The notes under the pieces are model-generated. The model had not been told where the DNA came from. It did not search any database and was given only the letters and a program-made list of their open reading frames with translations. Positions 44,511-54,963 of a stretch of DNA of 64,000 bases are shown here, piece by piece. This DNA is from Hymenopellis radicata. Lineage: Eukaryota; Basidiomycota; Agaricomycetes; Agaricales; Physalacriaceae. The first letter of the stretch is position 1. Each line of letters opens with the position of its first letter. The stretch is from NCBI GenBank assembly GCA_015501595.1, contig JADNRX010000092.1:1-64000 (forward strand), given 5' to 3'. A program made the position numbers and the translations under genes.

Positions 44511-44518
44511 TTTTTATA
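44511..44518 (-). promoter_or_regulatory. Candidate TATA box (tataaaaa)
   Basis: It lies 160 bp before the ATG at 44356. A cag/tag acceptor-like string directly before the ATG suggests a 5' untranslated intron, which would shorten the real distance. In the partner locus the same position reads cacaaaaa (about 59884-59891). Confidence 0.45.
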
Positions 44519-46049
44519 CCGTTGGCTGAGGTTGCAGGCTCCACAGTTTGTGTTTGAAGACCATCTAAGAATACTGCGCAACTGAATGATTTACGGAACG
44601 GTTAACGAGCCTTGAAGTTGAACAATCATGTAAACCGCCGTCGGGATTGTAGACTATATGTATCTAAGGGTAGGACGGCTAGAAAAGTGAACAAATCCCG
44701 CGACGTCTGTGGAGTCTTTGGAGGTGAATGGGATGAATGTCAATCGTTTCGATTCACCTGTACATACATGCTGTTTGAGCCACAGATTACACACCAAATA
44801 TAGAGAGATTTTGAGATGCGTCGGGTTTCAGCAATTTGAGGGAACCTGGCTCCAGAGTCCACCGTCGCACTGCAGACAATTGATTGAATCGAGTACAGTT
44901 TCCTGCAAGTTCTGTCCCTTGACTAGTACGCCAGGAAGGGGTCCTTGTCGACCTCCCTGAAAGAAACATTCAGCCCAATCTCTAGATGGTCCAACAAACA
45001 TTGACAAGATCAGATCAGTATACCTCCGTCGGCGGACCAGTTACCGTGGGCGAGTTCTGCAAACTCCGTCGGGCCCAGTGAGTGAATATCGTTTGTCGTT
45101 AGCTATGTTCCCACAATGAAGATTACGTCGGTTCGAGTGCCACTACAGCGAATCTGGTGGCAGGATGGGAGTCAAATGAGGGTCAACGTGTCACGTGTGT
45201 ATAAAACGTCGGCATCGTCGGAGACTGCCATCGGCATAGCAGACCGAACTCGGACCTGATCAAAGGCGTTCCCAATTCTGTTCTCCTACCTCCACTAGTC
45301 AACGACGACGCTCAGCCTTGCTGACGACTGGCACTACTCTAGACTGGCGCTACACCGGCTCTCACGCGTCGCCGATTTAGGCGCTACTCTAATCGTCGCA
45401 AGGCAATACTTTTGGGGGTGCAGTTACATACTTTCAGAAGGGCAATATGACGCTGGGAGAGGAGAGCAGTGTAAAGCAGAGGAGGAGCCGAAAAGGTTTG
45501 TCCATTAAAACTATCGGATTTTTGCTGACAGTGTCTTATCAGGCGATTGTTGTAGGTCCTCGGGACGACCGACTGCACAGCTGGATGCTTTTGAAGTTGC
45601 TCGATTCCGCGCGTCATACTCAGGGCACTCACCGAGGTCCCGACGTTGATGGACGTAGAAGCCGGCTTTCAGAAGTCGTGGCGACCATATGTGTAAATAT
45701 CGTTTTGGAACAGTTCTGGCTCGATGGAGCGTATCGCCGACTCCAGCGTATTCTGATTGTTGCGCGGTATTACTTTCGGCCATACGTTACTTGAAGAGGG
45801 GAAATATAGAGCTCAGGCTATCAGGGAAATGCAGTCGAAAGCATAGGAAGGAGTTGAAAACGTCAGGATTCATGATAGCTGTTTGATTCAAGCTGACAGT
45901 GTCTTTTCAGCCTTCGGACGATGCATATTGGCAAACAGACCGCGGTACTGTGAACGGTGACCGTCCGGGGCCACCATACGCGCTTGTCGCTGCACGTCGC
46001 GCCGCATACTGGCAATCACTGAGGTTCAAAAACGCCGAGATGGAGCTGA
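44519..46049. other. Intergenic arm sequence
   Basis: No gene is supported. Blocks mirror 58675-59880. A subsegment around 45010-45095 has a third, directly oriented relative at 56960-57110. After about 45800 the similarity to the right arm stops and the extra 3.7 kb begins. Confidence 0.5.
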
Positions 46050-46560
46050 ATGACCTCGATTGTCCTCCTGGACTACACGAAGCTGCCGCATTACAGATCC
46101 TTCTTGATGCGTGTCTCTACCCTCTGTGTTCGCTACTGCATATCATCCCCAATTGTTCACCGCTTCTCGTCAGATTTGCAGGCCATTTTGGTGGCCCCTT
46201 GCCCCTGCTTGACCCCTTTACACCCAAGTCGACCTCCGCCTATTCCCCAGAATGGGCGAGGGTGTCGTACTCTACGGCCTGCGTCGTATCATTACACGCC
46301 TCGTCTGAGGTCACTTACACCACACGTGACGCACCACTCTGAGCAGCCTCACCGAATTGTTCGACGCGCTCTATGAACGGGACCGCTCCGGAAATTTAGC
46401 AATGATGCCCCCTGCTCGGGACATTAGACATTAACCATTTGCAAGCTCTATAGGTCTGCCCATTGGATCCCGATGCGCAGACATTTTGCTGAGATGGTTT
46501 TTCAGCGGACGGCGGTGTGTGGATTCCGTGTTCCGTTCAGTTACGGTTGTTTAGCTTCGG
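46050..46560 (+). pseudogene. Relic of an F-box/LRR gene 3' end
   Basis: The segment SLTELFDALYERDRSGNLA matches the VAELFDALCERTGSGNM segment of the F-box/LRR genes at 40162 and 62689. About 100 bp further on, 46475-46550 matches their FVEAVLRRTEAGDSVLRYVKV region at the DNA level but with stops in frame. The upstream 50 codons (from about 45900) are open but not recognisable. It is a third, old copy of the same gene, lying just inside the extra block of the left arm. Confidence 0.6.
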
Positions 46561-47177
46561 TCGCATTTCGTGATCCCTCGTCGACTGCGCGCTTAGATCT
46601 CGTTTAAGCCTACGTTTTCCGACTCATATATGGCATTTGCAACCAGCGAGCATTAGGCTCCGAGTGGCGAGCCCGTTTATTCACCTAATCAAAGATATTG
46701 TTCCTGTTTCGAGGCCTAATCTTCGAAAAATCCCCTCGTACATCACAGACTACTACAGTGAGTGTTTGCTTGTTCCTCTTCCACGTGTACGTAAGAGACT
46801 AGTATTTTTATAGTTCCATCGTCCATGCGACATCTACTTCCATTTGCATCTCTGTGTAAGCGCTGCTTCTTGCAAATGGGTCTTCGAACTGTCTGTCATA
46901 CGGCAATAAATGAAGGAGGTGTGGCGATATCATCTTCATCCGAGTACACTTCAGGGCTATGGACCTACTAGTCTTGCCCATTGACAGTTGAATAAAAACC
47001 TGCTAGCTGATGGCAGGTGGCATGTATCGGCAGAAGTAGCATAGGCGCCCTGCAGCTATGTTTGACACCACAAATCACACGCAGTTTCGCAGAATACGAG
47101 CGCTAAAGCAATTCGACCATATGATACAATGATACTTATACCAACATTGACAGCGCGAAGCCCAGGGACTCCAGCCA
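46561..47177. other. Intergenic
   Basis: Only short frames; nothing supported. Confidence 0.5.
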
Positions 47178-49565
47178 ATGTCTTCACGCACTCACACGGC
47201 ACCGACTCCTGCTGTGGATGCCGATTTTAACAAGCAAGAACTTCCGCCGCCTGTGCAATCTCCTCGTGCTCGCTCCATAAAACCAGAAGCACAGATGCCA
47301 GGATACTTACCGGACAAGGTGCTGCGCATGCGTATTCTTACTTACTTGGCTTGAACTGATATCTCTCTCGCCAGGAAATCCTTCACGACGCCGTGATGCG
47401 ACAAGCAAACCCATACTCGGATATCCTTAGGTGAGCGTCACCAGTCAGCGGCAAGGCTTCTGAAAGTGACGGTAGCAGCGACGCACCCGAAGGTGAAGCT
47501 CCTCGGACTTTCACTAGAAGCCCACCAGTATCGTCTAGGGTTGATTGTTCGTCGTCTGGGAACAATGAGGCCTCGTCCGGACATGATCAGGCCTCGGCCA
47601 AGGTGGATAGTAGTACACAGACACGGCCGGTACGACCCGTTTAAATACTGTGGAAAACGTTCTTATGACTTCACTACAGGCCACATCTGTGACTGAGGAC
47701 CCTGACGAAGACGAAGACGAGAGCTTTCGGTCCTTTCCTCCAGACCCGTATGAGGGTTTGAAGGCGGACTGGGAATACGCTAGAAACGTATGTCTTGCGT
47801 TCTTTCCTAACTTACCCAAAAGCTAAATCTCTTCCAAAGAGCCAAGACGAGGTGAAATTTATGCCTAAACGCCTGAATAAAACCACCAGCCCCTGGCAAT
47901 CATGCCTTAACCATCTGGTCAAGCGTGACAAGACCTCATGCGAGGCGTGGGGTGACGATATGAATAGCATTCTCATCTTTGTCTGTATGCCTCATTCTTA
48001 AGCGCGATCGTTTTCTCATTAGCCTGTAGGCGGGTTTGTTTTCTGCCGTGGTTACCGCCTTTACGATCGAATCTTACCAGTGGCTGGAGGCTGATCCAGC
48101 GGATACTACGAATGCGATATTGCTGCACATCTCTGAACAGCTGGCAGGCTCGCAGAGAGCAGCATATACACCAACTGAATTCACCCTTACGTCATCTGTG
48201 CGCCGTATAAATGTGTACTGGTTCCTCAGTCTTATGTTTGCTTTGACGACGGCTGTTCTGGCCATTCTGTGCAAACAGTGGATTCGTGAACACCACCGGG
48301 AGCTCCCAGCGCACTCTTACCAGGAGGAAATTTCCCTTCGCCAAATGCGCTTCGAGTCCCTTCGCTATTGGAAAGTTGGAGGAATAATCGCGACCTTGCC
48401 GCTTCTGCTCCAAATCGCCCTTGTTGTTGTGATCACGACTGTCCTTCCGGTGGCTGTTTTCATGTACCACACCAATGGAAACCCCGAAGGCTACAACGTG
48501 GAGCGTGCCGATGTCCTCCCATGCGCTTTCAAATCCACGCAATCATGGCTGTTCTTGAAAGCTGTCCTCGTTTTTCAGAGATTCATTCGCAATATCAGTG
48601 TCAAATACGATTCTTGGACATCCACGGACCATCCGATCATAGAACGTCCAGCCAATCCCCAGCTACGAGAATCAAGCTTTGCTCGATATCTCTGTAGTGG
48701 CTTGGGATGGATAGACGAGCATGTCTCCAATAAGGATATCGTGCCTGATCTATATCTCTGCATTTATGACATGGAGAAGAATGATCTCGATGCTTTCAGA
48801 TTTGCTGGAGGAGACCCCCCTGTTCTAAGTTGGCCGATCAACTTGCCGGACAACGAGGAGGCGCTCCTTCGCCTGGAGAAGCATAACATGCTTCTCCGGC
48901 TTTTTCTTCGACGCCTTCCGCATGACCGTGAGGGGCAGCTCAAAGAACCGCTGGCACAGCTCATACTGCGCAGCATCGCCGACATCAAATACTATACCGA
49001 ATCCGTCACAGATGGGAAGAAGAAACCAGTTCCTCCGGAGGGTACGCAGTTATATCAGCTTTTCTCCAGCATTCGCATTGACCGAGAATCACAGCTTGGT
49101 ATTCTTGGGATATATTCATGATGATGGACCTACGCGAAACCCGAGATTGGAGCCCGCCATTCCTTTGTGCCTTGATTGCTCACGCTATACGCTTATCATT
49201 TTCATTTGAGGACACAGACAAGGGCATTGCGCAGTACACCTACAACCGAGAAACGTTCTGGATCTGTTGGCTTATACGAGATGTCCTTCAGGAATCTCGG
49301 AAACTCGAGCATAATGGTGCCGTTGTTCGCTATCTCATGGAAGAAGGTGTCCTTTCGTACCCTCAGTCTGGCAACCGCGGGCGATGATGAGGAAAATCTC
49401 CGTCAAGCTTTTATCAACCGCTGCGAGGAGCCCAAGAATCAGGATACTTCCTATGGAAGCATCAGAGCAGTTGTGCATCTCCTAGAGAAGAGGCGGCTGG
49501 AGTTGGAAATTAAAGCGTCAGAATTATGGGAGAAGCTAGTCGATGACCTGAATCTAGTATATTAA
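47178..49565 (+). CDS. DUF6535 membrane protein
   Basis: Exons 47178-47318, 47375-47430, about 47508-47630, 47680-47787, about 47840-47980 and 48030 onward form a consistent model with short introns. The N-terminal third is Ser/Pro/Asp-rich and probably disordered (DPDEDEDESF). The DUF6535 domain spans the fifth and sixth exons (EAWGDDMNSILIFAGLFSAV then FTIESYQWLEADPADTT), with two membrane segments (VYWFLSLMFALTTAVLAILC and GIIATLPLLLQIALVVV-type). This family is largely confined to Agaricomycetes and has no known biochemical role. The long frame stops at 49121 (LGILGIYS). Further open frames to 49565 end in a Leu/Glu-rich helix (LEKRRLELEIKASELWEKL) that looks like a real C-terminus, so either a last intron or a frame change lies near 49100-49390. 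Confidence 0.8.
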
Positions 49566-49776
49566 TCACATGAACATTCAACAGGAACCGCCACGACTGT
49601 TGTGAGATACGAGTCCGACCGTATAGATTGGACATTCGCTTACTTATAGTTACTGGAGCAGACTTAGTGCAACTCCCGAAAACCTAGTAGCCAGACGAAA
49701 CAGTTTGATAGCACCGTTTGAGTGTTCTTACGATACATAGAATATAACAATCACTTATCGACTCCTAGTTGCGTTG

Positions 49777-50439
49777 TTAGCAACTTTCGTGAAGGATCGG
49801 AGTGGTGAAAAACTGACTATCATAAACAATCCTGCCGCAAACGACCTCTCCCTTGTCGTTTGTTCCGAAGCAGTACAAGACCAAGCGAACCTGTCCGTCA
49901 ATCTCTTGGACAGTGGTAATCTGGGAGAGTCCGCATTTAGAATCTGGTCAGAGAGGAGCGCCATAACCCTACTTCGATCGTTTTCCATCCGTCTTTCACA
50001 CTCTCGTAGGAAGTGAGGACTAATTTGGTACTGGGGTCCAGACCCTTCCAAGCATCCTTCAAATGGTCCTCGCTAACGTCACCGAGGATGGCGCTTTGAG
50101 CACGCTTGTTGATGAGACCAAGGATAGGATCCTTTTCCTCAACGGACGTGCCGTCGAGACGTCTGTTGTTGGCAGTCCCAGGAATCCCGGCAACCTCCGC
50201 AAGGGCATTGAAAGTCGTGTTGTCGTGTGTGAGAGTCAAAGCGACGGGCGCACTGGTGACAGCCTTGCGAACCAACCAGCCGACCTTTTGGATCTGCATC
50301 ATGTCCTCCATGTTGGTGGACAACTGCTTGTTCTATCATGATGGAATTCCGACGCCGTGAGAAAACGCACTCGACATGCGAAATAACCACTTACCAGCTT
50401 ATATTTGCCGGACATGTCTTCGGGAGTGAAAGAGGCCAT
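49777..50439 (-). CDS. Small cytosolic protein, tentatively fatty-acid-binding-protein-like
   Basis: Three exons (50439-50395, 50332-49973, 49920-49777) with introns of 62 and 52 bp give about 182 residues. The start MASFTPEDMSGKYKL followed by STNMEDMMQIQKVGWLVRKA matches the opening of FABP-type calycins (a GTW/YKL strand, then N-x-x-DYMK-x-x-GV-x-x-x-x-RK). The end (QEIDGQVRLVLYCFGTNDKGEVVCGR) resembles the last strands of that barrel. The middle is longer than in animal FABPs (about 130 residues), so the assignment is tentative. It has no signal peptide. A tataaata box lies about 70 bp upstream (50507-50514). The last exon's end is uncertain because the partner may be spliced once more. 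Confidence 0.7.
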
Positions 50440-51285
50440 TGAGTACGATGCAGTAGCAAAGTTGAAAGGATTAGTGCGATGGCAGATTCTACAGCAAGCG
50501 GTAATATTTATACTCTCAGTGAGGTTCCGAGTCGTTATTCGCCGAAGTTCAAGACGTGGGCGGCAGAGGAAATGGAACATTCGTCCTTCAATGCGTCTAG
50601 CACTGACCTGTCCGTTCAAGGCATCGGTACCAGTATCGAGAGGCAGCAGACATGTATGGTAAGGAGATCCTGATTGCTCGCTCGCGTTTAGCTCGTGCGA
50701 CGTACCATTGACGTGCACGGTATACGGTAAAGAAACTCAGAAAAGCGGTGCACCGTCTCTGTAAGGCGTAAGAGTCATTTCGATAGAGCAACTTGTTGTC
50801 ATGGCGCGCATAGCTGGTGGTCAAAACGGGCAGAGGCGGGATGACATCATCCTTCCCGATCTTCGTCTAAACCGTCATGCGCCCTTCCCTCGTTTCAATT
50901 CCAGCCACTCGTCGGATTCTGTTGTTGTCACTCCGAGTCAGTCAAGTTATGACCTTACTCTTGCTCGCTTGTTCCTCAAACCTCAAGTATGCTCGTTCCT
51001 CAGTCGTTGACTTGCCCTTTATAATTAGCATTGTACATAGTAGCAACGGTCTCAGGGAACAGTGCGTTTGACCTATACACAGTGATGTGCACCAAGGTGA
51101 CCCGGATCAACGCGTGTGGGTCTACGACGCCAAATCCTTCATTGTCTATAAAGCTGGATGCATCATTTGAGTGCATCTCGCAGGCTGGTCCTTTCTGAAC
51201 TTTCTCCTCTGAACTGCCGGCAGTTTCTATCCTTATACTCAAGGTGAATCATATCGTTTAAATATCCGCTTCAAGTCGTTAACGC
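50440..51285. other. Intergenic; inner border of left arm near 50690
   Basis: A tataaata box for the minus-strand gene lies at 50507-50514. Similarity to the right arm fades at about 50690 (around a ctgtccgttcaaggcatc string). From there to 51285 I see no gene. Confidence 0.5.
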
Positions 51286-52005
51286 ATGTCTACTGAGCAG
51301 ATGCATTTCTCCGCCCTAACAATCCTCCCGGCCGTGGCCCTCCTCATCACGAGCGCCACAGCAACACCCGCCATGTCCTCCGTGGCGAAACGCGAGATGA
51401 TCTCATCCCTTGAGAGGAGAGAGAACTGTTATTGCATTCGACCAGGCGATAGTAAGGATAAATGTAAACGATGGTCGGTGTTAAAAGCACCTGGATACTG
51501 CCCGACAATGAAGACCGCGGTGTGCTGTGACGACTGCAGTAAGTCTCATATGTACAGGTCGTCATCGTGCGCTGACTGTGGAGATGTAGATTCTCATGGA
51601 TGTGACTACAACAACCTGCATGGCGGTGTATCTGCCGATGACGATGATGAAGGTGGCTCGAATGGCGATGATTCGAGCGACAAAGATGAAGCCGGGGACG
51701 AGGACGATAAGGATGACGATGAGGACGAGAAGGATGGGGATGAGGACGAGAAGGATGAGGACGAGGACGAGAAGGATGAGGATAAGGACGGTAAGGATAA
51801 GGATAAGGCCGATAAAGATGAGGATGAGGACGACGAGGATGAGGATGAGGACGAGAAGGATGAGGACAAGGACGAGAAGGATGAGGACAAGGACGAGAAG
51901 GATGAGGATAAGGAGGATAAGGTCGATAAGTCTAAGGATAAGGCCGATAAAGATAAGGATGAGGATGAGGATGAGGACGATGAGGATGAGAACGAAGACA
52001 AGTGA
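51286..52005 (+). CDS. Eight-cysteine secreted peptide fused to a long Asp/Glu/Lys tail
   Basis: The product has 239 residues in one exon. A signal peptide lies at residues 1-26 or so (MHFSALTILPAVALLITSAT in its core), followed by TPAMSSVAKREM with a Lys-Arg site. The cysteine domain of the family comes next (ENCYCIRPG, DKCKRW, APGYCP, AVCCDDCSK). Here the last cysteine of the usual CCDDCC is Ser, and two extra cysteines follow (SSCADCGD). From about residue 112 to the end the sequence is almost only Asp, Glu and Lys in loose DEDEKDEDE-type repeats. That tail would be disordered, highly charged and able to bind Ca2+ or mineral surfaces (inference). No other copy has such a tail. The tandem triplet-rich DNA (gat/gag/aag) is prone to length change. 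Confidence 0.88.
   Translation: MSTEQMHFSALTILPAVALLITSATATPAMSSVAKREMISSLERRENCYCIRPGDSKDKCKRWSVLKAPGYCPTMKTAVCCDDCSKSHMYRSSSCADCGDVDSHGCDYNNLHGGVSADDDDEGGSNGDDSSDKDEAGDEDDKDDDEDEKDGDEDEKDEDEDEKDEDKDGKDKDKADKDEDEDDEDEDEDEKDEDKDEKDEDKDEKDEDKEDKVDKSKDKADKDKDEDEDEDDEDENEDK
51660..51999. repeat. Degenerate gat/gag/gac/aag repeat tract
   Basis: Coding repeat inside the gene at 51286-52005. Units of 9 to 15 bp such as gacgagaaggatgag recur with small changes. The reverse strand reads as a long hydrophobic or serine-rich frame, which is only a shadow. Confidence 0.85.
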
Positions 52006-52199
52006 AATGAAAGACTCTTGGTTTGAATACTTACATATCTTCCTTTGCAATTGATACTATATACCTCCATATGTGTCTTCGCTTCCGGACCCATCTTGCT
52101 GATCTCTATACAGTCGTCGTCGTCGCCAGCGAGGTTGAATCGACTTTTTGTCCAAGTCCACATCGAAACTCGGGTTCATGCCGTCTTGTTCCCAACCAT

Positions 52200-53245
52200 C
52201 ATGACCATTCTCATCAAACGGATCAACGACCCTACTGGTATACCAAGCCTCATTACTTCGTAGATTCCAGTGCACTCAATGTCATCTCTACCCAGACACG
52301 CAGATCGAACAAGCCGTCGACATATGCTTGCGGGCGTTCGAAGGCGGTACTTATACAGCAACACCTTCGCGGCTCCTCGCACAGACTAACATCTCCTCGA
52401 AGATCTCGCTGTACACTCCATGTCTGGCGGTGACCCCGACGTCCAGAGGCGCCATACCCGAGCCATGTTCAAAGCCGGCGCCCTTGATGGCGTTATCTAC
52501 TTTGCCGTACATCCCACCGCAGAGGCGCCATTGGGAGTAGCGCTGTGTTTCGGACCAGGGAAGGGACTGTTCAAAACGTGAAGGAGAAATCTTGCCTCTC
52601 GAGATTCAATGACGAGCTGAACGGCGTCGCAGTGAAGCACAGCGCACTCAGGGGTGGAACGACGTGTGGGCATCGTTCCCGCCTGCTTTGAAGTCATGGT
52701 GGGAAGCTGATGTTTGTTTTTCTTCGACCGCCTTACGACGATGCTGATAAGGATAATGTACTTAGTTCATGAAGCCCATCGGACAACTTGAAGAGAACAC
52801 TATCGGATCGGAGGTTCGTTAGTTTGCTCGCCGAACAATGTCAATTTCTCACTCCTTCTAGCTCATTTTGCAATCGTGGTACATCGACGTCCTAGCCACA
52901 GATCCTGAACATCAAGGCCGGGGAATCGGGACTTCCCTTGTGAAAGCCATGTGCAACAAGGTATGATCGTCGTCGTCACCTTTAACGACGCCACGACCAC
53001 GATTTGGCAGGCAAAAGAAGGCGGTGAAATGCTTTCGTTAGGTGCTCTAACCGGAATGAATGTTGGTGAACGTTCACTACCAGTTCTCAAATTTTAAAAT
53101 GTGGGTGTAGATTGTATGGTATCAGAAGCTGGGATTCCAGCTAAAAGGGATGATTGATATTACGGTTATGCATCCTCTGAAGGATTCCTTAACATTCCCT
53201 TGCGGGGTGCTATTGTGGGAAGAGGCCGGGAAGCTAGATGATTGA
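52200..53245 (+). CDS. GNAT-family N-acetyltransferase
   Basis: The 3' exons are clear. Exon 52862-52960 encodes QSWYIDVLATDPEHQGRGIG and continues to the end of motif A, with the acetyl-CoA pyrophosphate-binding Q-G-R-G-I-G loop. A short exon near 53010-53038 adds EGGEMLSL, and the last exon 53111-53245 has the motif B segment VWYQKLGFQLKG and ends in TGA. Upstream, 52440-52580 carries RAMFKAGALDGVIYFAVHPT and GVALCFGPGKGLF, the usual N-terminal strands of this fold. Further exons near 52630-52690 (WWEAD) and 52750-52820 are likely. The first exons, from about 52200, could not be phased, and one frame change near 52430 may be an intron or indel. Substrate unknown. It is similar in layout to mushroom GNATs of about 220 residues. 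Confidence 0.85.
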
Positions 53246-53808
53246 CTGAATAATTGGTTGACTGAAACAACGTCTTCCCGTTAGCAACTTTCCCCATATT
53301 CGAACGTGTCCTTCTTACCCAGGACGGTACCCTTGAGGGTAGAGAAGCATAATGATGATACCTGCAAACCGTTGAACTTCAACTTTAGTCGAAACCCAAA
53401 GACGGAAAGACGGAACAAAACGTGTTGTTTTTGAAGTCAACTGTCTAGTAAGATCATCAACGTTAGTTAAAGCATATTTGATTGCTAGGAATCGGATACT
53501 GAGAACGTGAACACTGACTGCATATCGTGTTTATACCAGCCACACGACCTCGACAAATATTGTCCATTCATCCGATCGTGATGTGTGCGGAGAGAGCCCA
53601 AACGCGAGACGTATCATATCAGGAAAACTTCGGCCTTGACAGACAATTGACCCCTGAACCATAACACAAACCCTCGATGTCCTCAGTCTACAAACCCTTC
53701 AGCATTCACCCATTGTCATACGAGAAAAGATCACAAACCAGACCTCGCCAGACGACATGCCTTTTCCAAATTTGACTTGATCAACATCGGCGACCTGCAA
53801 GGGCGCTT
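53246..53808. other. Intergenic
   Basis: Convergent 3' ends of the acetyltransferase and BTB genes. Nothing else is supported. Confidence 0.5.
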
Positions 53809-54314
53809 TCAATTTCCCACCGAAATCGACAACACCAAACGCGCCATATACGCCTCTCCCATTGGCTTGGTCGTCTCGTCCGTACTCTGCTCCAACGGAA
53901 ACGACGCTAGGTGTGCCGATGCCAGCACTGCCAATTCCTCGAGGCCATGGTGAGCGGCGAGCATATACACCTCCGCGGGTGAGTCGGCGCATACGCGGAA
54001 AGCAAGCTGTATATAGCGCTCGTCGGGGTGACGAAGGCGCTTGGAGAGAGCCCGTAGCGCGGAAAACGGTCGACGGCTGTAACGAGCGTCGATAGGGAGG
54101 GGTCGTAGGCCGCGGCGCTGATGATATCGTACTGTGCGCGCAGGATGACACTGAGGACGTCCCTGTTCTCGTCCACGGCCTTGATGCCTCCGCTATGGCC
54201 AGCGTTCACCAAGGCTCCAAAAGCATTGCTCGACGCCCCATTCAAAACGGACTCGTGTACGTAGAATAGAACCGCATCCGACGACTTGAGGACGACATCC
54301 GGAGGCGACGGCAC
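53809..54314 (-). CDS. BTB/POZ-domain protein, one frame change
   Basis: The BTB domain is plain: PPDVVLKSSDAVLFYVHESV, a cluster of small residues, then VDENRDVLSVILRAQYDI, then LSTLVTAVDRFPRYGL. It continues as a conserved C-terminal helix region typical of mushroom BTB proteins (EVYMLAAHHGLEELAVLASA, then ASFPL), ending in a TGA at 53811-53809. Between the two parts, at about 53975 in a short C run, the frame must change by one base. BTB proteins dimerise and often act as Cullin-3 adaptors or regulators, but the specific role here is unknown. The start is not certain, since the domain is open upstream to about 54350 and an upstream exon is likely. Confidence 0.75.
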
Positions 54315-54329
54315 AAGATGGGATTGTGG

Positions 54330-54963
54330 GTAAAATAGCGACGAGGTAAGAGCCTGTCCGTAAAACGATCCGTCAAAGTCAAGTTAAACATCCAGAAAGC
54401 TGAGAAACGCACTTTCACAATCGGGCCGGAAATCGGATCAACAACGTCAAGCATATTCCACTCGTTCTTCTCCATGACCGATACGATGATATCAGGCCGG
54501 ACGTTCATGAAGTCGTACTCCCTCTATGCAGAGAAACGCAGAATCAGCCGACAATCAGTCGGACCATGCCAAAGACAGAATTTGTCCCAGCGCACCTCGT
54601 CCTCTGCGGGACTTGGGCTGGGCAGCGCAACCGCAACCTCCTGGGACGATTCCATAGTAGGACACCCGACAATTTGGCCTTGAGAATCGCAGGCGCACCA
54701 AGCGCCAGCCCTCATCACAGCGGCAGCTTCCTGGATATCATCTTGCAGGTACGCTATAGCTCGCAATGCTCGTTACTGTGAACGTTACGAGGTACTTGTA
54801 GTACGAACCTACTGTTTGGCGTGGGGTGTCGACGCCATCCCAAGGACCTGCTCTCGCTATGGCCATCGCTTCTTGGATCTCGTCCATGACTACCTTGACG
54901 TTGTCTTCGAAAACAGGTCAAGTCCACTGCTGGCGCAAAGACGACCATGTGCTCACTAGACAT
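54330..54963 (-). CDS. Unknown protein, several short exons
   Basis: A start at 54963 encodes MSSEHMVVFAPAVDL, and a second part around 54900-54830 gives VVMDEIQEAMAIARAGPWDG. A repeat of that motif follows near 54760-54700 (QDDIQEAAAVMRAGAW). Later exons around 54650-54420 encode DCRLILRF and VRPDIIVSVMEKNEW. The doubled DxIQEA-x-x-x-RAG-x-W motif suggests a duplicated helical unit. I do not recognise it. It might be the 5' part of the BTB gene downstream on the same strand, or a separate gene. Exon edges are approximate. Confidence 0.4.

Larger units (their letters stand above)
40378..50690. repeat. Left arm of large inverted repeat 2
   Basis: This recurs in reverse at 57360-64000. Anchors are the F-box gene (40378 against 64000), the secreted protein (ATG 42758 against 61631), the cysteine-rich peptide (ATG 44356 against 60046), a noncoding block (45011-45095 against 59400-59480) and the small gene at 50439 against 57613. 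The coordinate sum is about 104,380-104,500 up to 45,800 and about 108,050 after 49,760. The left arm thus has an extra 3.6-3.7 kb at 45,800-49,750, which holds the DUF6535 gene. The outer end lies beyond the window on the right side, so the arm may extend left of 40378. Confidence 0.88.

Noticed and set aside
51562..52163. Long hydrophobic (Leu/Ile/Val) and serine-rich frames on the minus strand
   Set aside because: They are exact shadows of the Asp/Glu/Lys-coding repeat on the plus strand and have no independent start, domain or splice signal.
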